From Cytophagaceae bacterium (lineage in GTDB: Bacteria > Bacteroidota > Bacteroidia > Cytophagales > Spirosomataceae): a DNA stretch of 64,000 bases. The notes under the pieces are model-generated. The model worked only from the letters and a program-made list of their open reading frames with translations. It searched no databases and was not told the origin of the DNA. Where the stretch lies: contig SXXW01000025.1 of the NCBI GenBank assembly GCA_005791165.1, positions 124,001 through 188,000 on the forward strand, read 5' to 3'. Of this stretch, positions 16,485-26,002 are shown in pieces. The translations under genes were made by a program, and so were the position numbers. Numbering within the stretch: the first letter of the stretch is position 1; each line of letters starts with the position of its first letter.

Positions 16485-18446
16485 ATGGAACAAAAACACA
16501 AAAATAAATTCACGGCTGCTGGACTTTTGGTAGCTATGGGGATCATTTATGGAGATATTGGGACTTCTCCTCTTTATGTGATGCAAGCTGTCATTGGGGA
16601 TGAACCAATCAATTCTTTGACGGTTTTAGGAGGCTTATCTTGTATTTTTTGGACTCTGACATTACAGACTACACTTAAATATGTCATATTAATTCTTCGT
16701 GCAGATAATAAGGGTGAGGGCGGAATTTTTGCCCTTTTTGCGTTAGTCAGACGTCATGCAAAATGGCTGACTTTGCCAGCCATTATCGGTGGGGCGGCAT
16801 TGCTTGCGGATGGAATTATCACGCCACCTATCTCGGTATCTTCTGCAGTAGAGGGATTGCGTATGCTTCATCATCCAGACGGTACGCCTTATGTTACGGA
16901 TACGGTTCCACTCGTAATATTTATTTTAACTATTCTCTTTATTTTCCAAATTTTTGGAACTAAGGTGGTCGGCAAGTTATTTGGGCCGATCATGCTTTTA
17001 TGGTTTTCCATGCTTGGACTTTTTGGAATTATCTGGATACAAAATGATTGGTCTATTTTGCGTGCCATTTCTCCTGTGTATGCCTGGGAATTGTTAACGA
17101 CACACCAAGCAGGAAGTGCTGGATTTTGGGCTTTAGGTGCGGTATTTTTGTGTACGACGGGAGCGGAGGCACTTTATTCCGACTTAGGTCATTGTGGCCG
17201 TGGAAATATTCGAGTAAGTTGGATTTTTGTTAAAATCACTTTACTTCTGCAATATTTTGGGCAAGGTGCTTGGCTTTTAGCACATCAAGGAATGACCCTA
17301 GATGGACGTAAACCTATTTTCGAATTACTTCCCCGTGAATTTTTATTTTCTGGAATTATGGTCGCTACCGCTGCTGCCGTTATTGCCAGTCAGGCATTAA
17401 TTTCAGGATCTTTTACGTTGATTTCCGAGGCGATTCGACTTAATTTTTGGCCAAAAGTACGCTTGGTTTATCCGTCTGATCAAAAGGGACAATTGTATGT
17501 ACCTTCCGTCAATATCTTATTGTGGATGGGTTGTGTAGGAGTTGTATTATGGTTTAAGGAATCCACTAATATGGAGGCCGCTTATGGGTTGGCGATTACG
17601 TTGACTATGTTGATGACCACCATGTTAATGGCCTATTACCTACATATCAAGAAGATAGATATGTGGTGGATCCTACTTTTCCTTTTAATATATGTGTCCT
17701 TAGAAGGCTCTTTCTTGGTCGCTAATTTGCAGAAATTTTCCCATGGGGGTTATGTATCTCTTTTCATTGCGGGTGTGATTATTTTGGTCATGTGGGTTTG
17801 GTTTAGAGCTTCTCGCATTAAAAATAAATTGACCGAATATGAGCCTTTATCAGAGTATATAGAGCCGTTAAAGGATTTGAGTAATGACGATACTATTCCT
17901 AAATATGCCACGCATTTAGTTTTTATGTCCAATGCCGGTAGAGTGACCGATATTGAATCAAAAATCATTTATTCCATTTTCCAGCGTCGTCCCAAAAAAG
18001 CCGATATTTATTGGTTTGTCCATGTAGATACCTTGGATGAGCCATATACGATGGATTATAAAGTAACCGTGATCGAACCCGATGACATTATCAAAGTTAA
18101 TTTCAAATTAGGTTTCAGGGTAGAACAAAAAATCAATTTGTACTTCCGTAAAGTAGTGGAAGAAATGGTTTCTAGGGGCGAGGTAGATATAACCTCTCGA
18201 TACAAGTCCTTGAATGAGCAAAATGTGATTGGCGATTTCCGATTTGTAGTCCTTGAAAAATTCTTATCTTTTGATAATGAATTACCCCTTTTAGATCGAA
18301 TGGTCATGAAGGCTTATTTCTTTGTCAAGCAGTTTACACCTTCAGAAGACAAGTGGTTTGGGTTAGATAGTGATGCCGTAAAATTGGAAAAAGTGCCTTT
18401 GATTATTAAGCCTGTTTCTAAGTGTAATCTAAGACGTATTGATTAA
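16485..18446 (+). CDS. kup: Kup-family potassium uptake permease
   Basis: Inner-membrane K+ symporter of the KUP/HAK/KT family. The 653-residue protein opens with the family motif YGDIGTSPLYVMQ (about residues 22-34), has around twelve membrane helices to residue 440 and a cytoplasmic C-terminal domain of about 200 residues. GGIFALFALVRR and TTGAEALYSDLGHCGR are further family stretches. The HIT gene follows after two bases, so the two are probably one transcript. Confidence 0.96.
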   Translation: MEQKHKNKFTAAGLLVAMGIIYGDIGTSPLYVMQAVIGDEPINSLTVLGGLSCIFWTLTLQTTLKYVILILRADNKGEGGIFALFALVRRHAKWLTLPAIIGGAALLADGIITPPISVSSAVEGLRMLHHPDGTPYVTDTVPLVIFILTILFIFQIFGTKVVGKLFGPIMLLWFSMLGLFGIIWIQNDWSILRAISPVYAWELLTTHQAGSAGFWALGAVFLCTTGAEALYSDLGHCGRGNIRVSWIFVKITLLLQYFGQGAWLLAHQGMTLDGRKPIFELLPREFLFSGIMVATAAAVIASQALISGSFTLISEAIRLNFWPKVRLVYPSDQKGQLYVPSVNILLWMGCVGVVLWFKESTNMEAAYGLAITLTMLMTTMLMAYYLHIKKIDMWWILLFLLIYVSLEGSFLVANLQKFSHGGYVSLFIAGVIILVMWVWFRASRIKNKLTEYEPLSEYIEPLKDLSNDDTIPKYATHLVFMSNAGRVTDIESKIIYSIFQRRPKKADIYWFVHVDTLDEPYTMDYKVTVIEPDDIIKVNFKLGFRVEQKINLYFRKVVEEMVSRGEVDITSRYKSLNEQNVIGDFRFVVLEKFLSFDNELPLLDRMVMKAYFFVKQFTPSEDKWFGLDSDAVKLEKVPLIIKPVSKCNLRRID

Positions 18447-18448
18447 CG

Positions 18449-18841
18449 ATGAGCTCTATTTTTTCTAAAATCGTTCGAGGCGAAATTTCTTGCCACATAA
18501 TTGCCGAAGACGATCAATTCTTAGCCTTTCTAGATGTGATGCCTTTGGTAGAAGGCCACACATTAGTCATTCCAAAACAAGAAATTGATTATATTTTTGA
18601 CCTAGATCCGGAGGCTTTGGCCGGCCTAATGAAGTTTGCTCAGCGTATTGCTCCAGCGATCAAAAAGGCAATTCCTTGTAAGCGCATTGGTGTAGCCGTT
18701 ATCGGCCTAGAGGTGCCTCATGCTCACGTGCACTTGGTGCCCCTAAATCGGATGTTGGACATTAATTTTTCTCAAGAGAAGTTGAAACTGAGCCAAGACT
18801 CTCTCGCAAAAACGGCGGAGCTTATTCGATCATTTATTTAA
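18449..18841 (+). CDS. HIT-family nucleotide hydrolase
   Basis: A 130-residue histidine-triad protein. The N-terminal SSIFSKIVRGEISCHIIAEDD and the triad HAHVHLVPL near residues 90-98 are typical of the Hint/HinT branch, which hydrolyses purine nucleotide phosphoramidates. It starts two bases after the kup stop. The C-terminus is convergent with gpsA and overlaps it by eight bases (TTATTTAA, one stop codon on each strand). Confidence 0.93.
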   Translation: MSSIFSKIVRGEISCHIIAEDDQFLAFLDVMPLVEGHTLVIPKQEIDYIFDLDPEALAGLMKFAQRIAPAIKKAIPCKRIGVAVIGLEVPHAHVHLVPLNRMLDINFSQEKLKLSQDSLAKTAELIRSFI

Positions 18842-19859
18842 GATATCCTTTTAACTTATTCATTTCAATCAAAGGATTTATCTTCTCATAGACAATGTGG
18901 TAGACTGCATCGATGATCGGTAATTTAATATGATGCTGTTTTGAAATCAAGTAAATACTTCGAACGGCATAATATCCTTCCGCGATCATATTCATCTCAA
19001 TTTGCGCTGATTTTACCGAATAGCCTTTGCCTATCATATTTCCAAAAGTTCTATTTCGAGAGAATTGTGAATAGGCGGTCACCAATAAGTCCCCTAAATA
19101 CCCTGAGTTATTTAAATCCCGATTCTCTTTTGGATAGATTTCATCTAAAAATATCTTAATTTCTTGCATGGCATTACTGACCAAAACCGCTTGAAAATTG
19201 TCCCCAAATCCTAAACCTCTAGTGATACCACAAGCAATTGCAATGATGTTTTTAATTACGGCGCAATATTCCACTCCATATAAATCAGTAATCGCATTCG
19301 CTTGTAAAAATCGGCAATTCAATAAATTAGCAAATGATTGTGCTACCTCGATATTAGGAGAAGCAATGGTTAAATAAGATTGCTTTTCTAAGGCAACTTC
19401 CTCCGCGTGACAGGGTCCGGCAATCACACATGTTTGCCCGATAGGCAAACTAAATTCTCTGGTTAACCAATCCGTAACCAACAAATTTTCTTCAGGAATC
19501 ATACCTTTGATCGCTGAAACTACTTTTTTCCCCTCAAAATGCTTCTTATTTAAATCCTTTAACGTTGCTGGAATAAAAGCCGCAGGAATGGCTAAAATTA
19601 TATATTCGACGCCATTTAAAGCTTCAGACATTTTATTATAAGTCTTTACCTTGCGTGTATTAATCGCAACGTCAGTTAAATAGCTTGGATTGTGGTTGTA
19701 TTTTCTAATGAAATCAACATCCGCTTTTCTGCGAATCCACCACTTAATTTTTACCTGATTCTCAGAAAGAATTTTTACTAATGCCGTAGCCCAACTCCCT
19801 CCACCAATCACTGCAATTTGAGTTGGTATTTTCTTTTTTAATTCTTCTAAACTAGTCAT
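18834..19859 (-). CDS. gpsA: NAD(P)-dependent glycerol-3-phosphate dehydrogenase
   Basis: Cytoplasmic enzyme interconverting dihydroxyacetone phosphate and sn-glycerol-3-phosphate, supplying the backbone for phospholipids. The 341-residue protein has the Rossmann motif VIGGGSWATALV, the stretch IKGMIPEE, the catalytic Lys in YCAVIKNIIAIACG, and GLGFGDN and SRNRTFG near the C-terminus. It reads alone on the minus strand, divergent from the GH2 gene. Functionally it meets glpF/glpK/glpD, found elsewhere in the window, at glycerol-3-phosphate. Confidence 0.95.
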   Translation of the reverse strand: MTSLEELKKKIPTQIAVIGGGSWATALVKILSENQVKIKWWIRRKADVDFIRKYNHNPSYLTDVAINTRKVKTYNKMSEALNGVEYIILAIPAAFIPATLKDLNKKHFEGKKVVSAIKGMIPEENLLVTDWLTREFSLPIGQTCVIAGPCHAEEVALEKQSYLTIASPNIEVAQSFANLLNCRFLQANAITDLYGVEYCAVIKNIIAIACGITRGLGFGDNFQAVLVSNAMQEIKIFLDEIYPKENRDLNNSGYLGDLLVTAYSQFSRNRTFGNMIGKGYSVKSAQIEMNMIAEGYYAVRSIYLISKQHHIKLPIIDAVYHIVYEKINPLIEMNKLKGYLK

Positions 19860-19946
19860 GACGTAAAAATAGCTTTTAAATTAAAAATTATCCGTTTTTT
19901 AATTTTTTTTACCCATTTTTGCCTCAAATACCTATTTATAAATAAT

Positions 19947-22712
19947 ATGAAAATCAAAATGTTATTATTGGCGCTATTCAGTGCCCCTTTTTTATATGGC
20001 CAACAAGCCTCTTTTCTTCCCGAGCATCCAAGGCCTGACTTCGAGCGGAGCCAATGGATTAATTTAAATGGCGAATGGGATTTCAAATTTGATCCTAAAG
20101 ATGCGGGTGTCAAAGAACATTGGGAAAAAAATCAGCAAAAATATCCATTGAAAATTCAAGTTCCTTTTCCCTGGGGGTCCCAATTGTCAGGCGTGAAGGA
20201 TGAAGCGGATATTGCCTGGTATCAGCGTTTGATCGAGGTGCCGGCCAACTGGCAAACCAAGCGTACATTTTTGGTGATCGGAGCTAGTGATTGGAAAACG
20301 GATGTTTTCTTAGACGGTCAAAAAATAGGTTCACACGAAGGTGGCTATACTCCCTTTTCTTTTGATTTAACAAAATTTCTTAAATCAGGTCAAAAACAAG
20401 TATTAAACATTCGTGTAGACGACAAAAGGCGGATGTTCACCCTGTACGGTAAACAAGGGTACGGAAACGCCCGAGGTATCTGGCAAACGATTTATCTAGA
20501 ATCGCGTGGTGATCAATATGTTGACTATGCCCAAGTAAGCCCCGATATTGATCACTCTACAGCAAAATTTCAAGTGGAATTAGCCGCACCTGTCAAACAA
20601 AAAACGTCGGTCAAAGTAACTCTTTCCACAGGTTTTTCAGGCTCACAAATAATCGCTGCTGGTGCTAAAACTGCCCAAATTGAAATTAAAATACCCAACG
20701 CACATCTGTGGTCGTTGGAGGATCCATTTCTATACAACTACCAAATTCAAGTAGGTGAGGGTGTTCAATCAGATGAAGTGAAGGGGTATTTCGGGATGCG
20801 AAAAATATCTGTGATGAATTTGCCTGGGAGTACAATTCCATACATCGCGCTCAACAATAAACCCATTTATTTGCAATTGGCCCTCGATCAAAGTTATCAT
20901 CCCGAAGGTTTTTATACTTTCCCAACCGACGATTTTATGCGTGAGGAAATCATGCGCAGTAAGCGAATTGGATTGAATGGAATTCGTACGCATGTTAAAA
21001 TTGAAGTGCCTAGAAAACTGTATTGGGCGGATATATTGGGTTTATTAGTCATGGCGGATGTTCCTAATTCTTGGGGTCCACCAGATGCAGACATGCAAAA
21101 GGAAACAGAGTATACGTTGGAGCAAATGGTTCGTAGAGATTTTAACCATCCATCTATTTTTTCTTGGATTACCTTTAACGAAACTTGGGGTTTACTTTCA
21201 GACGTGAAGGTTGACGGCAAAAAGAGCAGAGTGTATACCCCTGAGACACAAAAGTGGGTGGTGGACGTGTACAAAAAAGCTAAATCCTTAGATCCTACTC
21301 GATTAGTAGAAGATAATTCTATTTGTTGCGGAAAGGGACATACAGAAACGGACATTCACTCATGGCATTCATATTTACCTGGCTACGAGTGGGATAAATT
21401 CAACAAGGAGCAATCGGACAATACCTTTCCAGGGAGTACTTGGAATTTTGAAAAAGGATATAAGCAGGGGAGCCAACCGATGATCAATTCGGAATTTGGA
21501 AATGTTTGGGGCTATGATGGAAGTTCAGGTGATGTGGATTATACCTGGGATTACCATAAAGCGATGAACTCATTTCGTAATTTCCCAAAAATGGCCGGTT
21601 GGTTATACACGGAACACCACGATGTCATTAACGAGTGGAACGGGTATTATCGATTTGATCGTACGGAAAAGGAAACGGGATTAGGCGCTATAGCTCCCGG
21701 GATGACATTGAAAGATTTGCATGGGCCATTTTACTTGTCGACAGGCCAGGAAATTGCTTGGGCTGGAAATGGAGGCCAAAAATTAAAAATTCCTTTAACC
21801 TTATCTGCCTTAATTGGTGGCTCAGATTTACCCAAAGAGCTTGTGTTAAAAATGGAATTTTCCGGACAAAATGCGTTGGGCGAGAAGAAAAATTGGTGGT
21901 CTAAATCTAAGCAAATTGTTTGGACTCCATGGTCCGTCAAAGCCTTGGATTCATTGGAGATAACTTTACCAGAGGAACAATCCTTAAACACCTTGATATT
22001 GAAATTGGAAGATGGCAATGGACATGTGTTGCATCAGAACTTTGTTTCTTTGATTGTCGAGCAAGGAAAAATAAATTTAACACCCAAGCAGGTTTTACTG
22101 ACGGTTCCTGTGGATAAAATTTCAAAAGCTGAATGGTCTAAAAAACAATGGACAGGTGTCTTAGGAAATAAAGTGAATGGGGCAGGATCAGGCTATTTCG
22201 AATACAATTTTGATTGGGCTAAGGTGCCATTAGAATCCATCGACCAAGTAAGTTTTTTTGTGGAGGCATCATCAAAACCGTTGTTAGGTAAGGACAAGCC
22301 AAATTCTGGTGCAATGAACGGGGATTATATGTTGGGAAAAGGAACCTTTGATCCAAGTAAAAACCCAAATGCCTATCCACAAACAGATAATAAAAAGAAT
22401 CCGTCTGTGGTTCAGATTTTATCCAATGGACAATTTGCAGCTTCCTTTGATTTGGATGATGACCCTGCGGATCACCAAGGAGTTTTATCGTGGTTTTATC
22501 AAGCTAAAAATCATAAATTAGACGAGCCAGGAACCTATGGATATTGGGTGCAATGTACATTGCCTCGCTCTTCCATTGAAGTTGCCAATGCAACGGGTAA
22601 ATTGACTATTCGATTAGAAGTTCCGGAAGGATATCCGAATGGGCTTTCGTTGTATGGGGCAAAATCGGGCCGGTATATCAATGACCCGAGTATCTTGATT
22701 TTACGGAAATAA
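19947..22712 (+). CDS. Glycoside hydrolase family 2 protein, secreted
   Basis: A 921-residue exported glycosidase of clan GH-A. A signal peptide (residues 1-19, MLLLALFSAPFLYGQQ) precedes a jelly-roll sugar-binding domain (RPDFERSQWINLNGEWDF), an immunoglobulin-like domain and a TIM barrel. Acid/base Glu412 lies in TFNETWG and the nucleophile Glu516 in INSEFGN, both as in GH2. About 270 further C-terminal residues form an extra beta-rich domain. Activity (beta-galactosidase, glucuronidase or mannosidase type) cannot be chosen from sequence. It faces a pectin-degrading fusion gene across a strong hairpin, consistent with a plant-polysaccharide role. Confidence 0.88.
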   Translation: MKIKMLLLALFSAPFLYGQQASFLPEHPRPDFERSQWINLNGEWDFKFDPKDAGVKEHWEKNQQKYPLKIQVPFPWGSQLSGVKDEADIAWYQRLIEVPANWQTKRTFLVIGASDWKTDVFLDGQKIGSHEGGYTPFSFDLTKFLKSGQKQVLNIRVDDKRRMFTLYGKQGYGNARGIWQTIYLESRGDQYVDYAQVSPDIDHSTAKFQVELAAPVKQKTSVKVTLSTGFSGSQIIAAGAKTAQIEIKIPNAHLWSLEDPFLYNYQIQVGEGVQSDEVKGYFGMRKISVMNLPGSTIPYIALNNKPIYLQLALDQSYHPEGFYTFPTDDFMREEIMRSKRIGLNGIRTHVKIEVPRKLYWADILGLLVMADVPNSWGPPDADMQKETEYTLEQMVRRDFNHPSIFSWITFNETWGLLSDVKVDGKKSRVYTPETQKWVVDVYKKAKSLDPTRLVEDNSICCGKGHTETDIHSWHSYLPGYEWDKFNKEQSDNTFPGSTWNFEKGYKQGSQPMINSEFGNVWGYDGSSGDVDYTWDYHKAMNSFRNFPKMAGWLYTEHHDVINEWNGYYRFDRTEKETGLGAIAPGMTLKDLHGPFYLSTGQEIAWAGNGGQKLKIPLTLSALIGGSDLPKELVLKMEFSGQNALGEKKNWWSKSKQIVWTPWSVKALDSLEITLPEEQSLNTLILKLEDGNGHVLHQNFVSLIVEQGKINLTPKQVLLTVPVDKISKAEWSKKQWTGVLGNKVNGAGSGYFEYNFDWAKVPLESIDQVSFFVEASSKPLLGKDKPNSGAMNGDYMLGKGTFDPSKNPNAYPQTDNKKNPSVVQILSNGQFAASFDLDDDPADHQGVLSWFYQAKNHKLDEPGTYGYWVQCTLPRSSIEVANATGKLTIRLEVPEGYPNGLSLYGAKSGRYINDPSILILRK

Positions 22713-22738
22713 AAGTACCAATTTCTTGAACTTTTCCC

Positions 22739-22779
22739 CCTTACCATTGCCAAACCTTGGAAGATTGGCAATGGTAAGG
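22739..22779. terminator. 15-bp perfect hairpin between convergent GH2 and pectinase genes
   Basis: Bases 22739-22753 (CCTTACCATTGCCAA) and 22765-22779 (TTGGCAATGGTAAGG) are perfectly complementary around an 11-base loop. It begins two bases after the stop of the minus-strand gene and 26 after that of GH2. Neither side carries a proper U-tract, so it may act as an mRNA 3'-end stabiliser or a non-canonical bidirectional terminator. Confidence 0.6.
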
Positions 22780-22781
22780 AG

Positions 22782-24968
22782 CTAATTGAGTTTCCAATTC
22801 TTCACATGAAACATCTCCGATTTCTTCGTACCTGTTTCTGTGAATTTTGCTTGTTTTAAGGTAATATCCTTCGCCTCTATTACTCGGTACCCTTGATTAC
22901 TTTCGATATCGATATTGTTTAATTCTATGTGGTGAATTGGCATTTCGGGTAAGCCACGGATAAGCAAACCTGTTTCAGCGCCTTTGGCAACTACGTTATC
23001 GATGAAAATATTTTTGAATTGAGGGGTTCCTTCATTGACCGGTACTAATTCTATTTTGGGTGTTTCACCTCCATTACCAAAGGTAGAAACAGGATCTTTA
23101 CCTTGGTAATACATATCGAAAAGAATAGCCTCTCCCGCGATATTTTTCATCGATATATCTCGAATGAAAACATTTTCAACCACACCTCCTCGGCCCCTCA
23201 TTGTTTTAAACCTTAATCCAACATCAGTATCCAAGAACTGGCAATTATTTACAAATAAATCGTGGACTCCTCCAGACATTTCACTTCCGACAACTACGCC
23301 ACCATGCCCATGAAATACGATGCAATTTTCGATTAAAATATGTGCGCTGGGCCTCGCACGTTTTCGACCTTCCGCATCTTTGCCAGATTTTAAACATATT
23401 CCGTCATCACCTACGTCGAATTTCGAATTTCGCACAGATACAAACTCACAAGATTCTATGTCAATCCCATCCCCATTTTGGGCAAACCAAGGATTTTTAA
23501 CATAAATATTTTCAACGGTTAAATGCTTGCAAAGTAAGGGATGAATGTTCCAAGCGGGGGAATTTTGAAAAGTTACACCTTCCAATAAAACCTGCTCGCA
23601 TTCCCTTAAACTAATCATATTCGGGCGTAAAAATTCTTTGATTTCTTCCGTGTTTGCTTCTGTAAAACCAGCTGCAATGACACCAGGTCTATCCATGGTG
23701 GATGCTTTTAAAGCTCCTTCTGTTGGATACCAAGTTTCCCTTTTTGAGTCTAAAACGCCCCCTGAACGAGTTAGTTTATCCCATTCACCGGCCGTTAATT
23801 TTCCTTTTTTTACAGGTCTCCAGGCTTCACCGGCTCCATCTATAATACCTGAACCCGTGATCGCAATGTTTCTTTGGCCTTTAGCAGAAATAGGAGATTG
23901 TGCCCGGATGGCATCGACTCCTTCCCAATTCGTTCTAATAAGTGGGTAGTCTTTTGGTTTATTACTGAATTGAAGCACTGCACCATTTGAAATATGCAAA
24001 TTTACATTGGACAATAATGTAATGGGACCCGTTAACCAAAACCCAGATGGAACTAATACCATTCCCCCACCTTGTTTTGCGGCGATATCAATCGCTTGTT
24101 GGATCGCACTCGTATTCAATGTATTTGCCGAAGAGACAGCGCCATACGAAATGATATTAAAAGTATCTTTTTTAAAAACGGTTGCAGAAACAAGGGGCAA
24201 TTCAAATTCGTATTTCTGAGGGAAAATCGATTTCTTTAGAAAGCTTCGCAGATGTTCATTGGAAGCTAATATAGCCTCTGCCACCATATCGGAAATTTTC
24301 ATTGCCCCAAATGGAGAAAAGTGTGTATCATCTGCCGCACCTTTCATGAACTTCCTAAAAATGCCTACTGGATAATGCAGGAACATTTTTTTGGCACCTT
24401 CTAGACCTTCTGAGGTAATGTATTTTTTGCTTTCTTTTTCGATGTCGATCAATAATACCTTTTCCTTTGCTGCTACCTCACGCACTACATTTGGATAATC
24501 AGCATGCTGGTCTATGAAAACGCCCGTGGAATCAAATTTTCTTCGTTGGGTCGGTGTTAACAAGATCGGAATTCCACCTTTTGCTCGTGTTTCTGCCACG
24601 TAGCGTGTTAAATTTTCTCTAAAATCCGTCTGAGATGGGGCATATCGAGTGGTATCACTGACTTTAGCATCATTATGCCCAAATTGAATAAATACGTAAT
24701 CCCCTTTTTTTAATTGAGCTTGCACCTTCGCCCAGCGTCCCTCACGGCGAAAGCTTTTGGTACTTCGGCCATTGTACGCGTGGTTCTGAACTTCCACCGC
24801 TTCATTGAAAAGTTTTGAGAATGGCATACCCCATCCCGTCTCTGGAAAATCGGCTGGTAATTTATCGGCCATTGTTGAGTCCCCTATAAGGAACACACGG
24901 ATTGGATCTTTAGCTGTAAAACTAAAAAATAGACAAGTACTAATAATCAGTGCGAGGCGAAATTTCAT
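22782..24968 (-). CDS. Fused CE12 rhamnogalacturonan acetylesterase and GH28 polygalacturonase
   Basis: A 728-residue exported two-domain enzyme. After a signal peptide (IISTCLFFSFTA) residues about 22-235 form an SGNH/GDSL esterase of the CE12 type: nucleophile Ser in FLIGDSTMAD, GWG, GHNDAK and catalytic DTHFSPFG. Residues about 265-728 form a right-handed beta-helix of GH28 with all four signature motifs: NGDGIDIES, GDDGICLKS, GHGGVVVGS and RFKT. Together they would remove acetyl groups from, and cleave, pectic polymers. The fusion into one chain is less common than separate neighbouring genes. No SusC/SusD pair is adjacent, so this is not a canonical utilisation locus. Confidence 0.88.
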   Translation of the reverse strand: MKFRLALIISTCLFFSFTAKDPIRVFLIGDSTMADKLPADFPETGWGMPFSKLFNEAVEVQNHAYNGRSTKSFRREGRWAKVQAQLKKGDYVFIQFGHNDAKVSDTTRYAPSQTDFRENLTRYVAETRAKGGIPILLTPTQRRKFDSTGVFIDQHADYPNVVREVAAKEKVLLIDIEKESKKYITSEGLEGAKKMFLHYPVGIFRKFMKGAADDTHFSPFGAMKISDMVAEAILASNEHLRSFLKKSIFPQKYEFELPLVSATVFKKDTFNIISYGAVSSANTLNTSAIQQAIDIAAKQGGGMVLVPSGFWLTGPITLLSNVNLHISNGAVLQFSNKPKDYPLIRTNWEGVDAIRAQSPISAKGQRNIAITGSGIIDGAGEAWRPVKKGKLTAGEWDKLTRSGGVLDSKRETWYPTEGALKASTMDRPGVIAAGFTEANTEEIKEFLRPNMISLRECEQVLLEGVTFQNSPAWNIHPLLCKHLTVENIYVKNPWFAQNGDGIDIESCEFVSVRNSKFDVGDDGICLKSGKDAEGRKRARPSAHILIENCIVFHGHGGVVVGSEMSGGVHDLFVNNCQFLDTDVGLRFKTMRGRGGVVENVFIRDISMKNIAGEAILFDMYYQGKDPVSTFGNGGETPKIELVPVNEGTPQFKNIFIDNVVAKGAETGLLIRGLPEMPIHHIELNNIDIESNQGYRVIEAKDITLKQAKFTETGTKKSEMFHVKNWKLN

Positions 24969-25018
24969 ATTTTAATTATTTACCTTAAAAGAGATGTTCA
25001 CCTTTTATTTACTCAGTA

Positions 25019-25978
25019 TTAGCGATTAATAGCTACCGAACTTAAAATAGTTTGAATGATTTGAAGCGTAGATATATTATCCGCCTCTGCCTCATAAGTT
25101 AAAATAATCCGATGATTTAGCACATCAGGAGTCATTTCCTTGATGTCTTCAGGTAGAACATAATCTCGTCCTTCCAAATAGGCCATTACTTTGGCGGCTA
25201 GATTTAAGTGAATGCTTGCGCGTGGAGATGCTCCAAATTGAATGTAATCGGCCTCTTTTGTTAGGCCATAATCTGCTGGATTTCTGGTGGCAAATATAAG
25301 CTCAATGATGTACTTTTCAAGTGTTTCACTGATGGTAATCTTATTGATTTCTTTTCGAATATTTTGAATATCGTCAAAAGTCAAAATGGCTTTAGGTTCG
25401 TATTTAAAGTCCATATTGGACATCTTTCTCATCACTTCTAGCTCCTGATCTTTATCGAGGTAATTTAAAAATACCTTGAGCATAAAACGGTCCACCTGAG
25501 CTTCCGGTAATGGGAAAGTTCCTTCTTGCTCCACGGGATTTTGAGTAGCCAAAACCAAGAATGGCTTGTCCAATGGATAGGTAGTTTCCCCAATGGTCAC
25601 CTGCTTTTCTGCCATGGCCTCCAACAAGGCCGATTGGACTTTTGCAGGGGCACGGTTAATTTCATCCGCAAGAATAATTTGGGCAAAAATTGGACCCTTT
25701 TTTACTTCAAATTCATTTTTTAGTGGATTGTAAATCATGGTCCCCACTAAATCAGAAGGTAATAAATCAGGCGTGAATTGAATACGTTGGAAATGTAAAT
25801 CTAAGATTTTAGCAAGCGTATTGATTGTTAACGTTTTGGCTAATCCAGGAACTCCTTCTAAAAGTACGTGGCCACCGGTGAAAAGTCCAACTAATAGTCG
25901 GTTGATTAAGCGCTCCTGCCCAATCACTACTTTACCCATTTCGTCAATGACTAATTGAATTTTTTCTCTTGGTGTCAT
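25019..25978 (-). CDS. MoxR-family AAA+ ATPase
   Basis: A 319-residue chaperone-like AAA+ ATPase. Walker A is LLEGVPGLAKT (about residues 39-49), Walker B IILADEINRAP, sensor 1 region LATQNPVEQEGTFPLPEAQ, all standard for MoxR. These proteins usually work with DUF58 and von Willebrand-type membrane proteins encoded next door. No such gene is present here: ettA lies 24 bases upstream and the pectinase 50 bases downstream on the same strand. Its partner is therefore unknown. Confidence 0.93.
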   Translation of the reverse strand: MTPREKIQLVIDEMGKVVIGQERLINRLLVGLFTGGHVLLEGVPGLAKTLTINTLAKILDLHFQRIQFTPDLLPSDLVGTMIYNPLKNEFEVKKGPIFAQIILADEINRAPAKVQSALLEAMAEKQVTIGETTYPLDKPFLVLATQNPVEQEGTFPLPEAQVDRFMLKVFLNYLDKDQELEVMRKMSNMDFKYEPKAILTFDDIQNIRKEINKITISETLEKYIIELIFATRNPADYGLTKEADYIQFGASPRASIHLNLAAKVMAYLEGRDYVLPEDIKEMTPDVLNHRIILTYEAEADNISTLQIIQTILSSVAINR

Positions 25979-26002
25979 AATTAAAATTATTAAAGCCCAA
26001 CT

